From positions 2,471,672-2,535,671 of the forward strand of contig OX442434.1 of assembly GCA_949361645.1 (NCBI GenBank): DNA of 64,000 nucleotides, read 5' to 3'. This DNA is from Spongilla lacustris. Lineage: Eukaryota; Porifera; Demospongiae; Spongillida; Spongillidae. The notes under the pieces were generated by a model. That model was not told the origin of the DNA. It did no database searches and saw nothing but the letters and a program-made list of their open reading frames with translations. How positions within the stretch are numbered: position 1 is the first letter of the stretch; every line of letters begins with the position of its first letter. Made by a program: the position numbers and the translations under genes. Positions 1 to 12,250 of the stretch are shown here, piece after piece.

Positions 1-123
1 GTACCTCCTCACCCTTATACTGAGTACCTCCTCACCCTTATACTGAGTACCTCCTCACCCTTATACCTTATACTGAGTACCTCCTCACCCTTATACTGAG
101 TACCTCCTCACCCTTAACTGAGT
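1..123. repeat. 23-24 bp minisatellite, copy 1 (cut by window start)
   Basis: Tandem units close to gagtacctcctcaccctta followed by tact. The same array recurs at 10,980-11,515 at the start of the second half of the segmental duplication. No coding role is seen. Confidence 0.9.
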
Positions 124-504
124 ACTGCCTGATCCTGGGAAGAGGAACATTCTTATTCAATTGATTTTTTTTTTTTTTGCCTTAACAGGATCGGTATCAC
201 ACATACAAATGAAGCTATGGCTTTCATTTCTATGGAACATTGCAATGAACATCTTTGGGTTAATTATGAGGGTGCATAATGGCTATCAATTTGTGCACAT
301 ATACTTTGTTTCATTTAGAACAATTTTACACAGAAGCAGTGCTGGATACAGCTATGTCAAAATTTGAGCCAAGGGATAGAGGTGTGCAGCTTGACAAGTC
401 TGGGATTGCAGCTGGTCTTGCTGTCCCTAATGAGGAGCTGCCACTTAATAGTGATCTAACAGTTAGTCGTTATCTGCTCTCTTGTACTATGTAATACGTT
501 AGTT
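124..504. other. Duplicated block with an antisense reverse-transcriptase scrap
   Basis: Nearly identical to 11,516-11,903. On the minus strand, ~330-445 reads IPDLSSCTPLSLGSNFDIA. The same peptide opens the RT domain of the decayed retroelement at 9,8xx (IPDLSTCTPLSLGSNFDIA). I read it as an old RT scrap carried by both duplication units, not a host exon. The plus strand has a long open frame here that I do not trust. Confidence 0.55.
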
Positions 505-542
505 AATCACTGCAAGGGTCTACTAGCTTTAGTAGAAGTATA

Positions 543-1210
543 GTTAACCTTTAATCTATTTTCATCCTTAATTCAGGATGGAAATCCTGAATTAAGGATG
601 ACTTTACGCCGCTCGTATCGACATAAATTCGAACGGTAATGCTAATTTAAAAAAAAATATTTAGCTTCTGTAGGCTTTCATCTAAACAGCGCTATCCATT
701 TTAGTCATTCAAATCTTTATTTCTTTTAGAAAAAACAATGTTTAGGCTTAGTTTACATTTTCGTTCGCAAATAATGCCGCGGTTACCATCAAAGTCGGGT
801 ATAAGGTTGATAATAAATTACACTTTTCTATTATTTTGTGTACAAGTTTGATAAAAATTCAACTTCTACCAAGAGTCTGGAGGTGCTACCACCAATAAGT
901 AGTGAAAAGGATAAAATTGATATGTTCAATGCTCTTTGTAAGCATTACAAACTATAAATTGCTAATCATTTAATTTATTTACGCGGGAGCAACGAACGTG
1001 CTTATGCATCCTTGAAGTTTGGGCAGCTTTCTAGATGATAAAAATTATTCCATGCTATAGAATGTGTGCACCATTGTTGAAACAAACAGCTTTTATGTTT
1101 TAATGATTTTAATTTTCACTGCAATGGTTGTTATAAACGGCAGAACTCACCATCCTGAATTTTTACCGATCCTGAATTCAGGATCGTTTCACGCAGATTA
1201 AAGGTTAACA
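543..1210. mobile_element. Small TIR element with internal palindromes
   Basis: Starts gttaacctttaatct and ends with its exact reverse complement, a 15 bp TIR. Just inside the left end is a hairpin with 17 bp arms (563-579 and 584-600). Near the right end is a perfect 20 bp palindrome (1,167-1,186) built on the same CCTGAATTCAGG core. There is no coding capacity. The stretch is missing from the other duplication unit, where 504 joins sequence like 1,441 directly (11,903/11,904). The target duplication is not clear. Confidence 0.6.
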
Positions 1211-2028
1211 GCATTGCAGCTGAAGTCTTCTGTGTATATATTTCAGATGGACTTCTAGTATAAACTTAAGTCCAATATCAATTATTGGGCAACAACGGTA
1301 ACCCAACCCACACCCCCTTAAGTTTGGGTACACGAGTTATAGGGTTTCTGCAGTAGTATACTTTGTTTCCTTTATGTAATTATTAAACCTTTCTTCTATG
1401 ACATGACAATTCCACCCCCCCAACCCCCCCCCCCCCCCCCTTCTCGCCCCAAGCTGTGGCTCTTGATCCTATATACGTCTTAAACCTTTTCCAGTGCGTA
1501 CATGTACCTGTATTTGTGGCATTTTGCTGCAGCTTTGAGATGCATCGGACCCACTTTCCAACCCTAAGTGTTCCCCTATATTCGACATAGCTTCATGTAG
1601 CCTTACAGAGGAAAAGGTGCATCCGCTTTGTAGAGGATTGGTCCGCCTATATTAATATTGTTTATGTGTTTGTATACGTACGTACATCGTGGGTACCGGT
1701 ATACCATTTATTAAATCATAATCTCCTTGCATATGATCTCATCGGTGAAGAAACTCAGGTTTATATCTGAGCTAAAACAACAGTGCTGTCAGAGAAGTCA
1801 TTATTGTTATAGCCTAGCAAATCTGACACAATCTATTTTGTTTCTTTCTGTTTTGGTTATTATTTTCTCCAAAGATAATTTGCTGTATATAAATTCAGTA
1901 CACAATACTATATTTTACACGAATCAAGCACATGGAAGTGGAAATGTCTCATGCCGGCAGCGCCGCATTCCTATATACACGTACACGTACATGTATATTC
2001 CTATACAATCTCATGTACATGTATATAA
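1211..2028. other. Intergenic sequence, 3' side of the first CUB gene
   Basis: Contains a poly-C tract (~1,420-1,440), then sequence matching 11,904-12,250 and 14,800-15,016 of the second duplication unit. No gene is seen. The part nearest 2,028 is probably 3' UTR of the adjacent minus-strand gene; alternating acgtac/atgtat motifs occur at ~1,975-2,025. Confidence 0.5.
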
Positions 2029-3197
2029 TTAAGAACTTGGTATCTGCTCGTAACGTATAACGAAACCAGTGTTTGATTCAGTGGAGTTGTGTGATGTGAA
2101 GATGATTAGCACGGTGGAGATGCCGCGAATGATGAAGGCTCCTTCCGCGCACAACGTGGTGATAGGAAAGGCAGACGTTCTCTTAATTCCACTGATTTGA
2201 AGGTTGTCTCCGAAGCAATTGATGTCAATATTGAGCACCGTGAGGATCAGATCGTATCCAGGAGTTACCACTATCTGCCATAAACAGCTCTCGCTCGGTC
2301 TGTACGGTAGTGGATACTGGGGGGAAGTGATGATGGCAGTCTGTCGTGTGTAGACTGACCAAGGACCGCATCCTTGTCCTGCGTGAACAAAATGAGGTAG
2401 GTAAAGTGTATGGTATAAGACTTATTATATACATAACACACGATGTCGACTGCATACATATAGGATTATAACAAACTAACCGTTTAGGAATGTGACGTAA
2501 CGCAAATGAAATACAGATGCTGCTTTGGTTGCATTTGAGACCAGCTCAATGCATAGATGGCGACCAGTACTGTAGACTGTTTGAAAAGAACTGGAGTTTG
2601 TGCCACAATAAGCCTGAAGGATTGGCGAAGCACTGTTAGCTCCATCGTACACCAGCAAGCAGTCGTTTTCGTTGATCGAGAAGTTACTATTGTACAGTCG
2701 GCCCAAGGCAATATTACGATTTGAACTTGTTGAGATTGTCCAAGCACACTTTCCATTTCCAAGTGCGTTTGAATAATTGAAGTTCATTTTCGACGGAGAC
2801 AATATTTCTCCTTGGGCTTCGAGTAAAACTCCTCCACAGGTAGCGGTTTCTGTAGAAAGGGGAATATACGTTAATCATTTATGCCGCATGCATGCTTAAG
2901 AAATATATTACCTTTCTCACAACACAGTCCGTATCTTCCATTAGTACATTGGCAGAGGTGGTCCTCGGCGATGTAAGTCCCGTTGTTCAAGCACTGAAAC
3001 GGGCAGGTCATGTTCTCCGTGAACACGACGGGCTGTAGGCACGTTCGAACACTGCAACACCTCTCCTCGACGTCTCTGTATTGTACTCCACATGTGCAGT
3101 CTCTGTATCCCCCCACTGCGCTTTGGCAGGTGAACTGAGCGGTCCTCAAAGTCCATCCCAGAAGAAAAGAGGCAATTACAATGTCGGTAAGGTTCAT
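2029..3197 (-). CDS. Secreted EGF-CUB-CUB protein, paralogue A
   Basis: Three-exon gene: 2912-3197, 2481-2849 and 2029-2378, with GT-AG introns (donors GTAATA and GTTAGT), all in phase 1. The predicted protein is 334 aa. Residues 1-21 form a signal peptide (MNLTDIVIASFLLGWTL). Residues 22-64 are Cys-rich, and an EGF-like segment at ~65-94 runs from CPFQC to GLCCE. CUB1 (~100-219) contains CGGVLL and NDCLLVYDG. CUB2 (~222-330) contains CGPWSVY, ITSPQYP and GFVIRYE. It stops at TAG after IPSS. CUB domains bind protein or carbohydrate ligands outside the cell; here there is no protease or membrane segment, so a secreted ligand-binding role is inferred. A TATAAATA box lies ~66 bp upstream of the ATG. 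Each exon aligns with paralogue B at 15.0-16.2 kb. Confidence 0.85.
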
Positions 3198-3262
3198 TGC
3201 TATACAAGTATTAAAAAGCGATGTCTGTCCCTGCAGGTATAAAATACTTGACCTGTATAAAG

Positions 3263-3270
3263 TATTTATA
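3263..3270 (-). promoter_or_regulatory. TATA box of CUB gene A
   Basis: TATAAATA on the minus strand, ~66 bp upstream of the ATG at 3,197. It is conserved with surrounding bases (GGGTATAAATACTTTATAC) in paralogue B at 16,252-16,259. Paralogue C has a less similar one at 31,268-31,275. Confidence 0.55.
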
Positions 3271-3594
3271 CCCATTCCTCATATTTCAGGCAACAATGAA
3301 TGAATCAATGGAAAAGAAAGACGTCCATGTGTTTGTTTTCCTTTCAATTGGTAAGTCGCGTGAACTATATGGATATAATTTAAATTATAAAATCCTGCTA
3401 TGACTATATAGGTGTAATGAATTAGAGGCGGGGTATTGTGAATGCCTCTAACAATTGCAGAACTAGGCCCATGCATGCATCAAACACTGCATGCACGTCA
3501 CATATATTTTTCATCCGGCCATGTACGTGTATCTCGACCGGGGTATAGCCAGAACCAGCTGCATGAATGGTCTAGAGGTCCCATCTATAATTAA

Positions 3595-5058
3595 TGTCTA
3601 TTTGCTTCGGAAAGTGTGCACACGCGTGCATACTTTACCTTATTTAACAATTTGAATCATTACTACCTCACATTAAACTCAGTGGCTGTGAAATTGATAT
3701 ATGTTATTCACCAGTGATGTACTGATGTGTAGTAAAATTCTGGTCCTGAAATATTATGCTTAAGCTATGATAATGGAGCAGCTTCAGTTACAGTTTTACT
3801 ACAAACAATTTGTCACTAAAAGGCACATATCAAAGTTAGTGGACAGCAAATGAAAAGTGGGTAGTAAGTTCATACATAAGTTTTAGTATTCCAATGCAAT
3901 GTAAAGAAATTGCCTGTATTTCTCTAGCAGTGTCTGGGGCCTGGCGTTTTAAATTGTGTACAGGTGTGCACACTGTACAATGCACCACACCCATAATGTA
4001 TTTTGTGTACTTTAAATATGTTCCTGATAGAGGACAGTAAGTACTATTACTTGTATATGAAATCAATCTAATAAGTTCATTGATATTTTTTCTGTTGAGT
4101 TTGACAATACAGTGTGTACACTTGTGCACACTTTAATACCACACATGGCAGCATGGTTACAGACCTTAATTGTTACTACTATTAGCTCAAGCATTGAATG
4201 ACATAACATGTACTTAATATAGCCCTTAAAGATGCAGTATTCCCTCATTGAAACACTGAATGAGACTCCTTTTCTTTGCACATGCTAGCTGGTCTTTTGT
4301 TGTCATCAAACAGCAAATACTTACCCACATACACATGTACATGACAGAAAGAACTGCTTGCTCTGTTCTCTCAATGGCTCCTATTTATGTCCTATTGCTT
4401 GTATACCTGTTTGCAGTCCCTGGCGGACTGCCCTGCCACGTTCTACAGCTTGTGAACCAGTGTGAACTACACTAGGCCTAGTTTTTGCCCTGCCAAGTCC
4501 TATAGTTTTTTAACCTGCTTGCAGTCCCTATAGCTAACTGCCCTGCAACGTCCTACAGCTTGTGAACCTGTTTGCAGTTCCTAACTGACTGCCCTGCCAC
4601 GTCCTAGAGTTTTTTTTAAAAAACCTGTTTGCAGCCACTAGCTGACTGTCGCCCCGCGTTCTTGAGTCAGCGCCGCGTTTTTAGCACCAACAGTGGGCTA
4701 ATTGATTCGTTAACACGCCATTTGGTAACCAAGCGCAAGTGGACACTGGGCGGGTCCTAAGAACTCTGGCCTCTCCTGTTGAACTACAGACTCACTGCAC
4801 GTTCCATATTTGTTTTTAAATGTCACGTGCGTACGAATTTTTGATTGCTTTTCTGGCCAAAAAAACTATGAGTTTTAAGTACAGTTGTTTATGTTCTGTA
4901 TTTCCCCATATTCGGCAAAGACCTATCTTTAAAATGATGTAAAATTTGCTACAGGAATCCAACAACTGTTAAAGATATGAAGGTGTAAATGAAGTGTGCA
5001 CACCTGTACACACTGTACGTACAGTGTGCACACCTGTGATCACGGGCGCAAATAGACA
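3595..5058. mobile_element. TTAA-flanked piggyBac-like MITE, full copy
   Basis: Ends are TGTCTATTTGC and its reverse complement, each flanked by TTAA (3591-3594 and 5059-5062), the target preferred by piggyBac transposases. The duplication unit at 16,575-16,578 keeps a single TTAA at the matching place, i.e. an empty site. Subterminal and internal sequence repeats GTGTGCACACCTGTACACAC-type motifs. At ~4,410-4,640 there is a degenerate ~70 bp tandem repeat around CAGTCCCTGGCGGACTGCC. No transposase is encoded, so it is non-autonomous. A second copy, inverted, runs from 62,962 to the window end. Confidence 0.8.
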
Positions 5059-5062
5059 TTAA

Positions 5063-7240
5063 AGGAGTGGACCTTGCTGTATTGTAACATAATGTCTGAT
5101 GTATGAGTACAAGCCGCTTGGATATCCAAACATATAGGTATACGTAGATCTTATATGCTAAATCGGTCCCTTACCTACACTGTAAAAACAGTCGGACAAA
5201 CAGCAGTTCGATCACACATTTGGATAGCAGGTGTATATTACTGGCGTTTCTATAATTTTCTGACGAATGCATAATGCCTAAGGACAACATGCATGCGCAT
5301 GCATGGCAGCACAAAGCACCCTGAAACATTGTATTCTTGCCACTGCATTGCCACTGCATGCAAATTGTTAAAATGGATCCAGAGATATGCCATTTAATCA
5401 CAAATCAATGGAGAAACAGTAATAAAAGAGACGTGAACAGACGTATGAAGAATCATTTCAGCTAGGTGTATTGTTCCTGTAGTAGGCCTCAAATAACATG
5501 TGAGACCAAGAAGATGCAGCCTGCCTTACATAGAAGTGTGGTGCCATGCACGTACAACTGTAGACATGAAGCTTGCGATTGTTTCATTAATGCCTCCCCG
5601 ATGTCATAAAATAAATTTGTGCTTGGACAAAATCATTAAAATAGTTTATATACTTAGCTATAGGGATACGTTTAGTTCTAGGTTACTAGGACAAATTTTT
5701 TAAAATCCAGGAAGGATGAATAGTGTCTTGCAGTGCAATGATTATTGTCAGCCACAATGAAGTAGAGAAGATATGCTGAAGTGTCAAATTATATATAGAT
5801 AATTACAATTATAATTATAATTATATATATAATTATATAATATTATTATATGTAATATATTATTATATAATATATGTGTGTGCTTCGAAGGCCATTATCA
5901 TTTTCATTTCAGCATTAAGTCGATCTGACTTCTATATACATGTACAAATGTTAGTGAACTAAACCAGTTACTGCATGCATGAGCTTTGAATGCAATTGCA
6001 TGCTCAGCCTGCGTGTACTTGCGCAAGCTATACATGTAGGCTATAGATATTACCAAAGAGATTTTAGGGTGCCAACTGCCGATGGAGCCGCGAGTTTTTT
6101 TTTTTTTTTTAAAATACTTATCGGTCGAAGTGTTAGCATTGACCTTTTACATGCAGTGATGGTGCATGGGTGTGGTTAGCTAAGACTTGCGCGCTACCAA
6201 TATGATTGACAAGAAACTCCATAAAAAATTAGTAAACAATTATATTTGTCTGGCTTAGTAAAAAATAAACCATTGCAATCACTCGGAAGTTTCCAAACCA
6301 CACACTTACAAGCACATTTTGGATATAATAAATTAAAAGCTATATCTAGACATCCGGAGTCAGTTATGCAAAATAGAATATTATGCAAGAAAGGCAACAG
6401 CGGTCTGGTGTAAGAAGAAGTACTGTATGTTCATGAATGCAAGTTGTGAGTTATCTTATCATTACCGGCTGATTCGTCTACACGATAAGGCGTATTTGGT
6501 AACGTCCATTAACTCACGTCTACGGTCCTTTAATCTTTGGCAAAGTAGAAATGAGTATTAAGTTTTCACATCCGGGGGAGTGGTCGTGCTTAGGTTGGGT
6601 ATGCAGCAGCGCGACTCTTAGCAATGATACTTTATCGTGCGCACGATAAATCCTATGATTATAACGCAAGAATGCCAAGATAAATGCAAATTGTAATAAT
6701 TATATTATATCAGTTATTTTTATTATAACTATACCGGCATTATTCTTTACTCATTGATAAACACAACACAGCAAATGATATAGACATGTAGTGCATTGTT
6801 TTTACTGCCATAATAATTATGATATATAATAATCGATAGTGGACATGTTCCATGTACCGCCTTTCTGGCATGCAGAAATTGGTCCGACGTACAATGCTTG
6901 CCTAGTGTTATTGCCACGCAGACACAGTCATTCACCTGCCAGCTACAACATCCCGTTTTTTGCGGGTGTGAGTGGCAAGAGATGGAATAGAATGCAGCAT
7001 ACTAAAGATTCCAACGTCTTGAGCATAAGCTCTGAATGGAATTGGATTTAATATCATCCACAATGAAATCAATTTTATGTGACGGTACGTGTATAAATTC
7101 TTTCAATAGTCCAGCTTTGCCGGGCCAGAGGAAGAACTGCATGACGTCCAATACTGAAGTTATAGACAATTACTGAGCGCAGACAGAGAATGGATGAGAA
7201 ATCAGTTTTGCAGGTGTTACGTTAGGATACGAATAGATTA
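5063..7240. other. Duplicated intergenic block without a recognised gene
   Basis: Aligns in pieces with 16,579-19,000. It contains an AT-only microsatellite (5,793-5,876) and a perfect palindrome at 6,631-6,650. A conserved patch (6,840-7,060 versus 18,665-18,890) is open on the plus strand in both copies, with indels. On the minus strand it encodes a short signal-peptide-like run beginning MLKTLESL that stops after 27-28 codons in both. I could not extend either reading into a gene. Confidence 0.45.
6631..6650. promoter_or_regulatory. Perfect 20 bp palindrome around TCGTGCGCACGA
   Basis: TTTATCGTGCGCACGATAAA is its own reverse complement. The other duplication unit has the related half-sites TGTGCGCACGATAAA, CTTGTGCACGATAAA and ATGCGCACGATGAA at ~18,528-18,610. 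The repeated core suggests a dimeric protein-binding site or a transposon end; the function is unknown. Confidence 0.35.
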
Positions 7241-7329
7241 AACTATGCCTGGGTCTACGCGGTTTTCCAGTACACATAAAATGACCTTTATTTCGTGGTT
7301 CAGATATAATAATATAGTCCCTAATGATA

Positions 7330-7465
7330 GCTTTATTTGCGTGAAACTTAGACTAAACTGCTCCAAATCTCACGCCAACTCAACACTATATGATAGGCTC
7401 AACTTGGCTCTTGTCAGAGCAAACGCTAGGGCACTGCTATCCCAGCTTAATTATAGGATGACATT
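7330..7465 (+). pseudogene. Retroelement C-terminal fragment
   Basis: The plus strand reads TLYDRLNLALVRANARALLS. This matches the extreme C-terminus of the retroelement family (compare IYGRLNLNLVRANATAILS at 17.1 kb). Only the tail is present. Confidence 0.6.
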
Positions 7466-7514
7466 CAGTAGGCCGGTCATATAAAACATAAAACAATACT
7501 TATACAAAAAACTC

Positions 7515-7605
7515 TTCATCTTCACTGTCCACCTACATTGTCCCCCTGCATTGTCCCTTGCATTGTCCACCTTCATTGTCCCCCTGCATTGTCCCATTGG
7601 ATGGC
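7515..7605. repeat. Short tandem repeat of CATTGTCC units
   Basis: Units close to cattgtccccctg or cattgtccacctt occur about five times. The motif resembles the tgtacattgtcccc pieces at 31.5-31.7 kb. Confidence 0.6.
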
Positions 7606-7962
7606 AACTGATAGGAGTTAGCTTCACATGAGACAATAGCCCCAATCAATGGCCCAACTCTTTAAGGAACTAGTTGTCCTTGGTCCAACCACTCCAGTTG
7701 TCTCTATTGCCACTGGAGTGAAAAAGTGGCATGCATGAGTCAAGGTGTTTATATTTCTGCACCTTCTTTTCTTCTGCCTGTTGAGCAACTGCTCCACATT
7801 GCTTTGCAGCAATTGTGGAGTAAGATGGTGCAAAAGTATCTGGACACGTATATTCTGTTGTTTTAATATCTATTTTCAATATGGAATAAATATAAAATAT
7901 AAAAACATAATAATTAATAATAGTATACACAGCAGTAAGATCAATAAATGCACCCTAAAGTT

Positions 7963-10330
7963 CACACACCAAGACCCCTAACTAGGATGGCTTGAGCAAT
8001 GGACCTCATCAAGGTGAGGTTCATCTTGCTGTATAGGTCATGGGTGACCTTGCTCCTTGCATACCCCGAATGCATGGCTATTTGGCAGGCCAGTAGTGCA
8101 AATGCATTGACCGCCTCCTTCCCCCAATTACCATAAGTCTCAACTGCTAAGGGAAGACAACTCCAACCAAGCTCAGAGCACTTAGCATTGTTGCTCTGAT
8201 GTTTGCGTGTTTCAGCTAACTCAGCAGCAAAACCAGAACAGATGCTTGACTGTCCCAAAGTTTTTGGTATCAATGGAGATGTTACGGTGAAGTCGAATGC
8301 AGCTGGCTTTCCACCTAACCAATTCTGCACTAAGACATCGGCTGGCCGGGTGTGGGACATGTCAGGTGTAAGACCACACTGCCTTCCTCCAGCTTTACAC
8401 TTAAATGTGCTTGATGGCAAAACTCAACAGAAACATTCCGCAGATGGTTATGGCGGAGAACCACATCACCTCCTCGCCTACATGTAGCTGCATGGTGACC
8501 TAGTGGGTCCAAAGCTATGTCAGTACAAAGAGGACATGAAAGCCCTCTAGAGATGTCCACACCTAACCACCACCGAATTGCTACACAAAACTCACTTGGG
8601 TCCAGGTGTAAACCTAACTCCATTGTAGGTACCACAGTAAGCCATGAAGAAGCATGGGGCGCCGATACAGAAAGAAGGCGAGCTTTATTGGCTAGAGAGG
8701 AAGCATCCAATAGAGACCTGAAGCACTTAGGATCAATACAACTTGAAATGGTTTTCTGGTCAACAGGTGATGATGCAATGGAGTCAAGTGTGACAGTATC
8801 CTGTGGGGAGACTAGGGTATTTAAGGTGTCAATAGCACGAGTGAGGTGATGATTACCCTCTACAGCACAACCAGTGGCACAAACTGGGGCAATATAGGCT
8901 GCACTAGAGTGGAGCGTAACAGAACGTAGACCAAGCCCACCATATTTCAGACTCAGTTGAGCCTGCTGCCAAGCAGAGTCAGTTAGACCCAGTACAAAGG
9001 AGAAGACGAAACATTCTCTGACTTCGGCATCAATGGCTGTGAAAGGCTAGGCTTGGGGGTGTACTCCTTGCAAGATGCACCAGCTTGCAACGAAGCACAT
9101 TAAAAGCCACCTGAGGGTCAATAGCTGCAATGTCTTTTTTCTTGGATAACAACTTCACCACCTCATTGCGCTTTGCAGAAATGAAGTTAGCACAATGCAG
9201 GTAATCCCCAATGGGAGCACCAAGTATGTCCAAGTGTGGAGCATGGGAAACCTTCATTGATGTAAGGAACATTGCAGTGTGGGTCCGACAGAAGATCTCG
9301 CACTTTGAAAGGTTAATGAAGATACCTAAAGTGGGGCCAAGTTCTTCTGTACGGGTAAGAGCTCACACAAGTGCTGATTTGGTTCCGGCTAAGACGCCAT
9401 CATCATGATACCAAGCTTGGTATAGTAAATCTTGGCACTCATTGTCTGCGTCAATGGCTGATAGAATCTTTTGCAGCACAAGGTCAAAGAACAGAGGACC
9501 TAAGGGATCTCCCTGCTGTACCCCAGTCTCTGAGGTAAGCTGACCAAGGGGATGAAGCAATAGTGGATGAGTACCATAGCACCAAGCTGCCCAAGGTGCA
9601 AGCTCAGGAAAGACAGACGCACTCAGAGAGGAGTACCTGCCTAGAAACAAGATTGAAAGCATCCTTCATGTCTATTTTCATTACAGCAAAGTCCTCACCC
9701 TTCCAATGACTGTCAATCATGTTCCTTAAGCTATGTATCACCCTTTCAGACCTTATGTCTGGAGGGCAGCTGGGTTTCAATTTATTTAAAGCTGTCAGGT
9801 TGGCTGCAAGATGGCAGCTATGTCAAAATTTGAGCCAAGGGATAGAGGTGTGCAGGTTGACAAATCCGGGATTGGAGGGGGTGGACAACTTGGGTATTTG
9901 TCTTTGATCATTTGCCATGTTGAGTCATTGTTGGGGGCTACACCATCAGAGAGATGAGTGCGACATGCTTTCCCATACATACCAAGCCTTGCTAGTGTTA
10001 CAGCTTACTCCATGGTTCTCTTTGGATCCGAGACATGCCTATTAGGAGTTGCCATGGCATTCTCCTAGCTTAGCCCGATTCCAAAGATTTACCAACTCAT
10101 TTTCGGATCACAAAGAATAGATACATTTATGGTTTTTATGTAGGTTTTAGACGTCTGCCTTTATGCTTTAAAGAGGGAAGCATACACTTGGGTAACATAA
10201 GAAGTTTCAGCCAGGCCTCCTCTGAGTTTTCGGTCAAGATAGACCTCAGTGTTGTAGATAGTGCTTTAGCGAAGGCATACCTTGCCTTCTTAGGAACAAA
10301 ACGTAAAGCTGGGCATCTGAGGTGACAAAC
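7963..10330 (-). pseudogene. Decayed retroelement with reverse transcriptase and restriction-like endonuclease
   Basis: Reading the minus strand downward: an N-terminal region at 10,140-10,330 (VPKKARYAFAKAL, WLKLLMLPKCML); a linker at ~9,800-9,980 (APNNDSTWQMIKDKYP); RT motif A near 9,655-9,690 (KIDMKDAFN); motif B near 9,500 (TGVQQGDPLGPLFF); motif C near 9,390-9,420 (YHDDGVLAG). After the RT come a CCHC-like zinc motif at ~8,450-8,540 (CPLCTDIALDPLGHHAATC) and a PD-(D/E)xK-like segment at ~8,300-8,380 (RPADVLV and AFDFTVTSPL). That order (RT, zinc motif, restriction-like nuclease) is that of early-branching non-LTR elements such as R2, NeSL and HERO. Stops and frame changes interrupt it, so it is dead here. 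The family is recognised by pattern; no search was run. Confidence 0.75.
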
Positions 10331-10429
10331 ATCCTCAAAGGAGGGAAGGGTGGGCCCAGTGGAAGTGGTTGCATCAATTGCTGGCAATAATAATAATAAT
10401 AATAATGCAAGACACTGCACATTCACACC

Positions 10430-10946
10430 CTTCTCCAGCACATTGGACACTGGCATGTTCAATCTGCTGTTGGAAACCTCCTCCACTGCTGACAGAGCAC
10501 GATTGCTTTCAGTTTCCACACCACATGCATCCTCCTGGCTGTCCGTTCTACCATCACAAGGGCTGGGTCTATATCTTGATGCACCGGCCCATCAAGTTGC
10601 CATAAAGTGGTGGCTTGGTATGGACACATCCCAGGGACCCCAGTGTGCACTTTACCCTGACAGTACCCTTGACCCTCTTGGACATCATGTCATCCCTTGT
10701 AGGTATGGGGGCGATGTTGTGGCCCGACACAACACCCTCTGAGATGTTTTGGCTGAAACGTGCCACAGTGCCCATCCTGGCATACAGGTGGAAACTGGCA
10801 ATGACCTCACAGCCGAACAAAGCCACACCCATCCTGCTGACCTTCTGTTGACTAACTTGGCAACAGGCAAAACAACTGCCTTCGATATTTCTGTAACCTC
10901 TCTGCTTACCAGCACACATACCCGTATGGATGATACAAGTATGTAG
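10430..10946 (+). pseudogene. Head-to-head C-terminal fragment of the same retroelement family
   Basis: The plus strand reads ARLLSVSTPHASSWLSVLP, VAIKWWLGMD, then a CALYPD..LDPLGHHVIPC zinc-like motif (one expected Cys replaced by Tyr). After a frame change it reads HPADLLLTN and TAFDISVTSLL, the nuclease block. It abuts the N-terminus of the minus-strand copy at ~10,340, giving two family members head to head. It ends just before the minisatellite at 10,980. A (taa/aat)n run lies at 10,386-10,405. Confidence 0.7.
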
Positions 10947-10979
10947 TGTATGTACCCCTTCTTCCTTATTGACCCTGTA

Positions 10980-11515
10980 CTTAGTACCTCCGCACCCTTA
11001 TATTGAGTACCTCCTCACCTTATACTGAGTACCTCCTCACCCTTATACTGAGTACCTACCTCCGCACCCTTATACTGAGTACCTCCTCACCCTTATACTG
11101 AGTACCTCCTCACCCTTATACTGAGTACCTCCCCACCCTTATACTGAGTACCTCCTCACCCTTATACTGAGTACCTCCTCACCCTTATACTGAGTACCTC
11201 CTCACCCTTATACTGAGTACCTCCTTATTTTTATACTGAGTATTTCATCACCCTTATACTGAGTACCTCCTCACCCTTATACTGAGTATCTCCTCACCCT
11301 TATACTGAGTACCTCCCCACCCTTATACTGAGTTCCTCCCCACCCTTATACTGAGTACCTCCCCACCCTTACACTGAGTACCTCCTCACCCTTATATTGA
11401 GTACCTCCTCATCCTTATACTGAGTACCTCCTCATCCTTATACTGAGTACCTCCTCACCCTTATACTGAGTACCTCCTACCCTTATACTGAGTACCTCCT
11501 CACCCTTAACTGAGT
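10980..11515. repeat. 23-24 bp minisatellite, copy 2
   Basis: Over twenty units of gagtacctcctcaccctta plus tact, with a few shorter or variant units. Same array as at 1-123, marking the start of the second duplication unit. Confidence 0.92.
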
Positions 11516-12250
11516 ACTGCCTGATCCTGGGAAGAGGAACATTCTTATTCAATTGACTTTTTTCTGTTTGCCTTAACAGGATCGGTATCACACATACAAG
11601 TGAAGCTATGACTTTCATTTCTATGGAACATTGCAATGAACATCTTTGGGTTAATTGTGAGGGTGCATAATGTCCGCTATCAATTTGTGCACATATACTT
11701 TGTTTCATTTAAGAACATTTTACATAGAAACAGTGCTGGATACAGCTATGTCAAAAATTGAGCCAAGGGATAGAGGTGTGCAGCTTGACAAGTCTGGGAT
11801 TGCAGCTGGTCTTGCTGTCCCTAATGAGGAGCTGCCACTTAATATAGTGATCTAACAGTTAGTCGTTATCTGCTCTCTTGTACTATGTAATACGTTAGTT
11901 AATCCTTCTCGCCCCAAGCTGTGGCTCTTGATCCTACGTCTTAATAAACCTTTTCCAGTGCGTACATGTACCTGTATCTGTGGCATTTTGCTGCAGCTTT
12001 GAGATGCATCGGACCCACTTTCCAACCCTAAGTGTTCCCCTATCTTCGACATAGCTTCATGTAGCCTAACAGAGGAAAAGGTGCATCCGCTTTGTAGAGC
12101 ATTGGTCCGCCTATATTAATATTGTTTATGTGTTTGTACGTACGTACATCGTGGGTACCGGTACCATTTATTAAATCGTAATCTCCTTGCATATGATCTC
12201 ATCGGTGAAGAAACTCAGGTTTATATCTGAGCTATAACAACAGTGCTGTG
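11516..12250. other. Start of duplication unit B
   Basis: 11,516-11,903 matches 124-504 and 11,904-12,250 matches 1,441-1,795. The join lacks the 505-1,440 stretch present in unit A. No gene is called. Confidence 0.7.

Noticed and set aside
3290..3403. Plus-strand ATG exon with GTAAGT donor upstream of CUB gene A
   Set aside because: The matching sequence in unit B has an immediate stop after the ATG, so the frame is not conserved.
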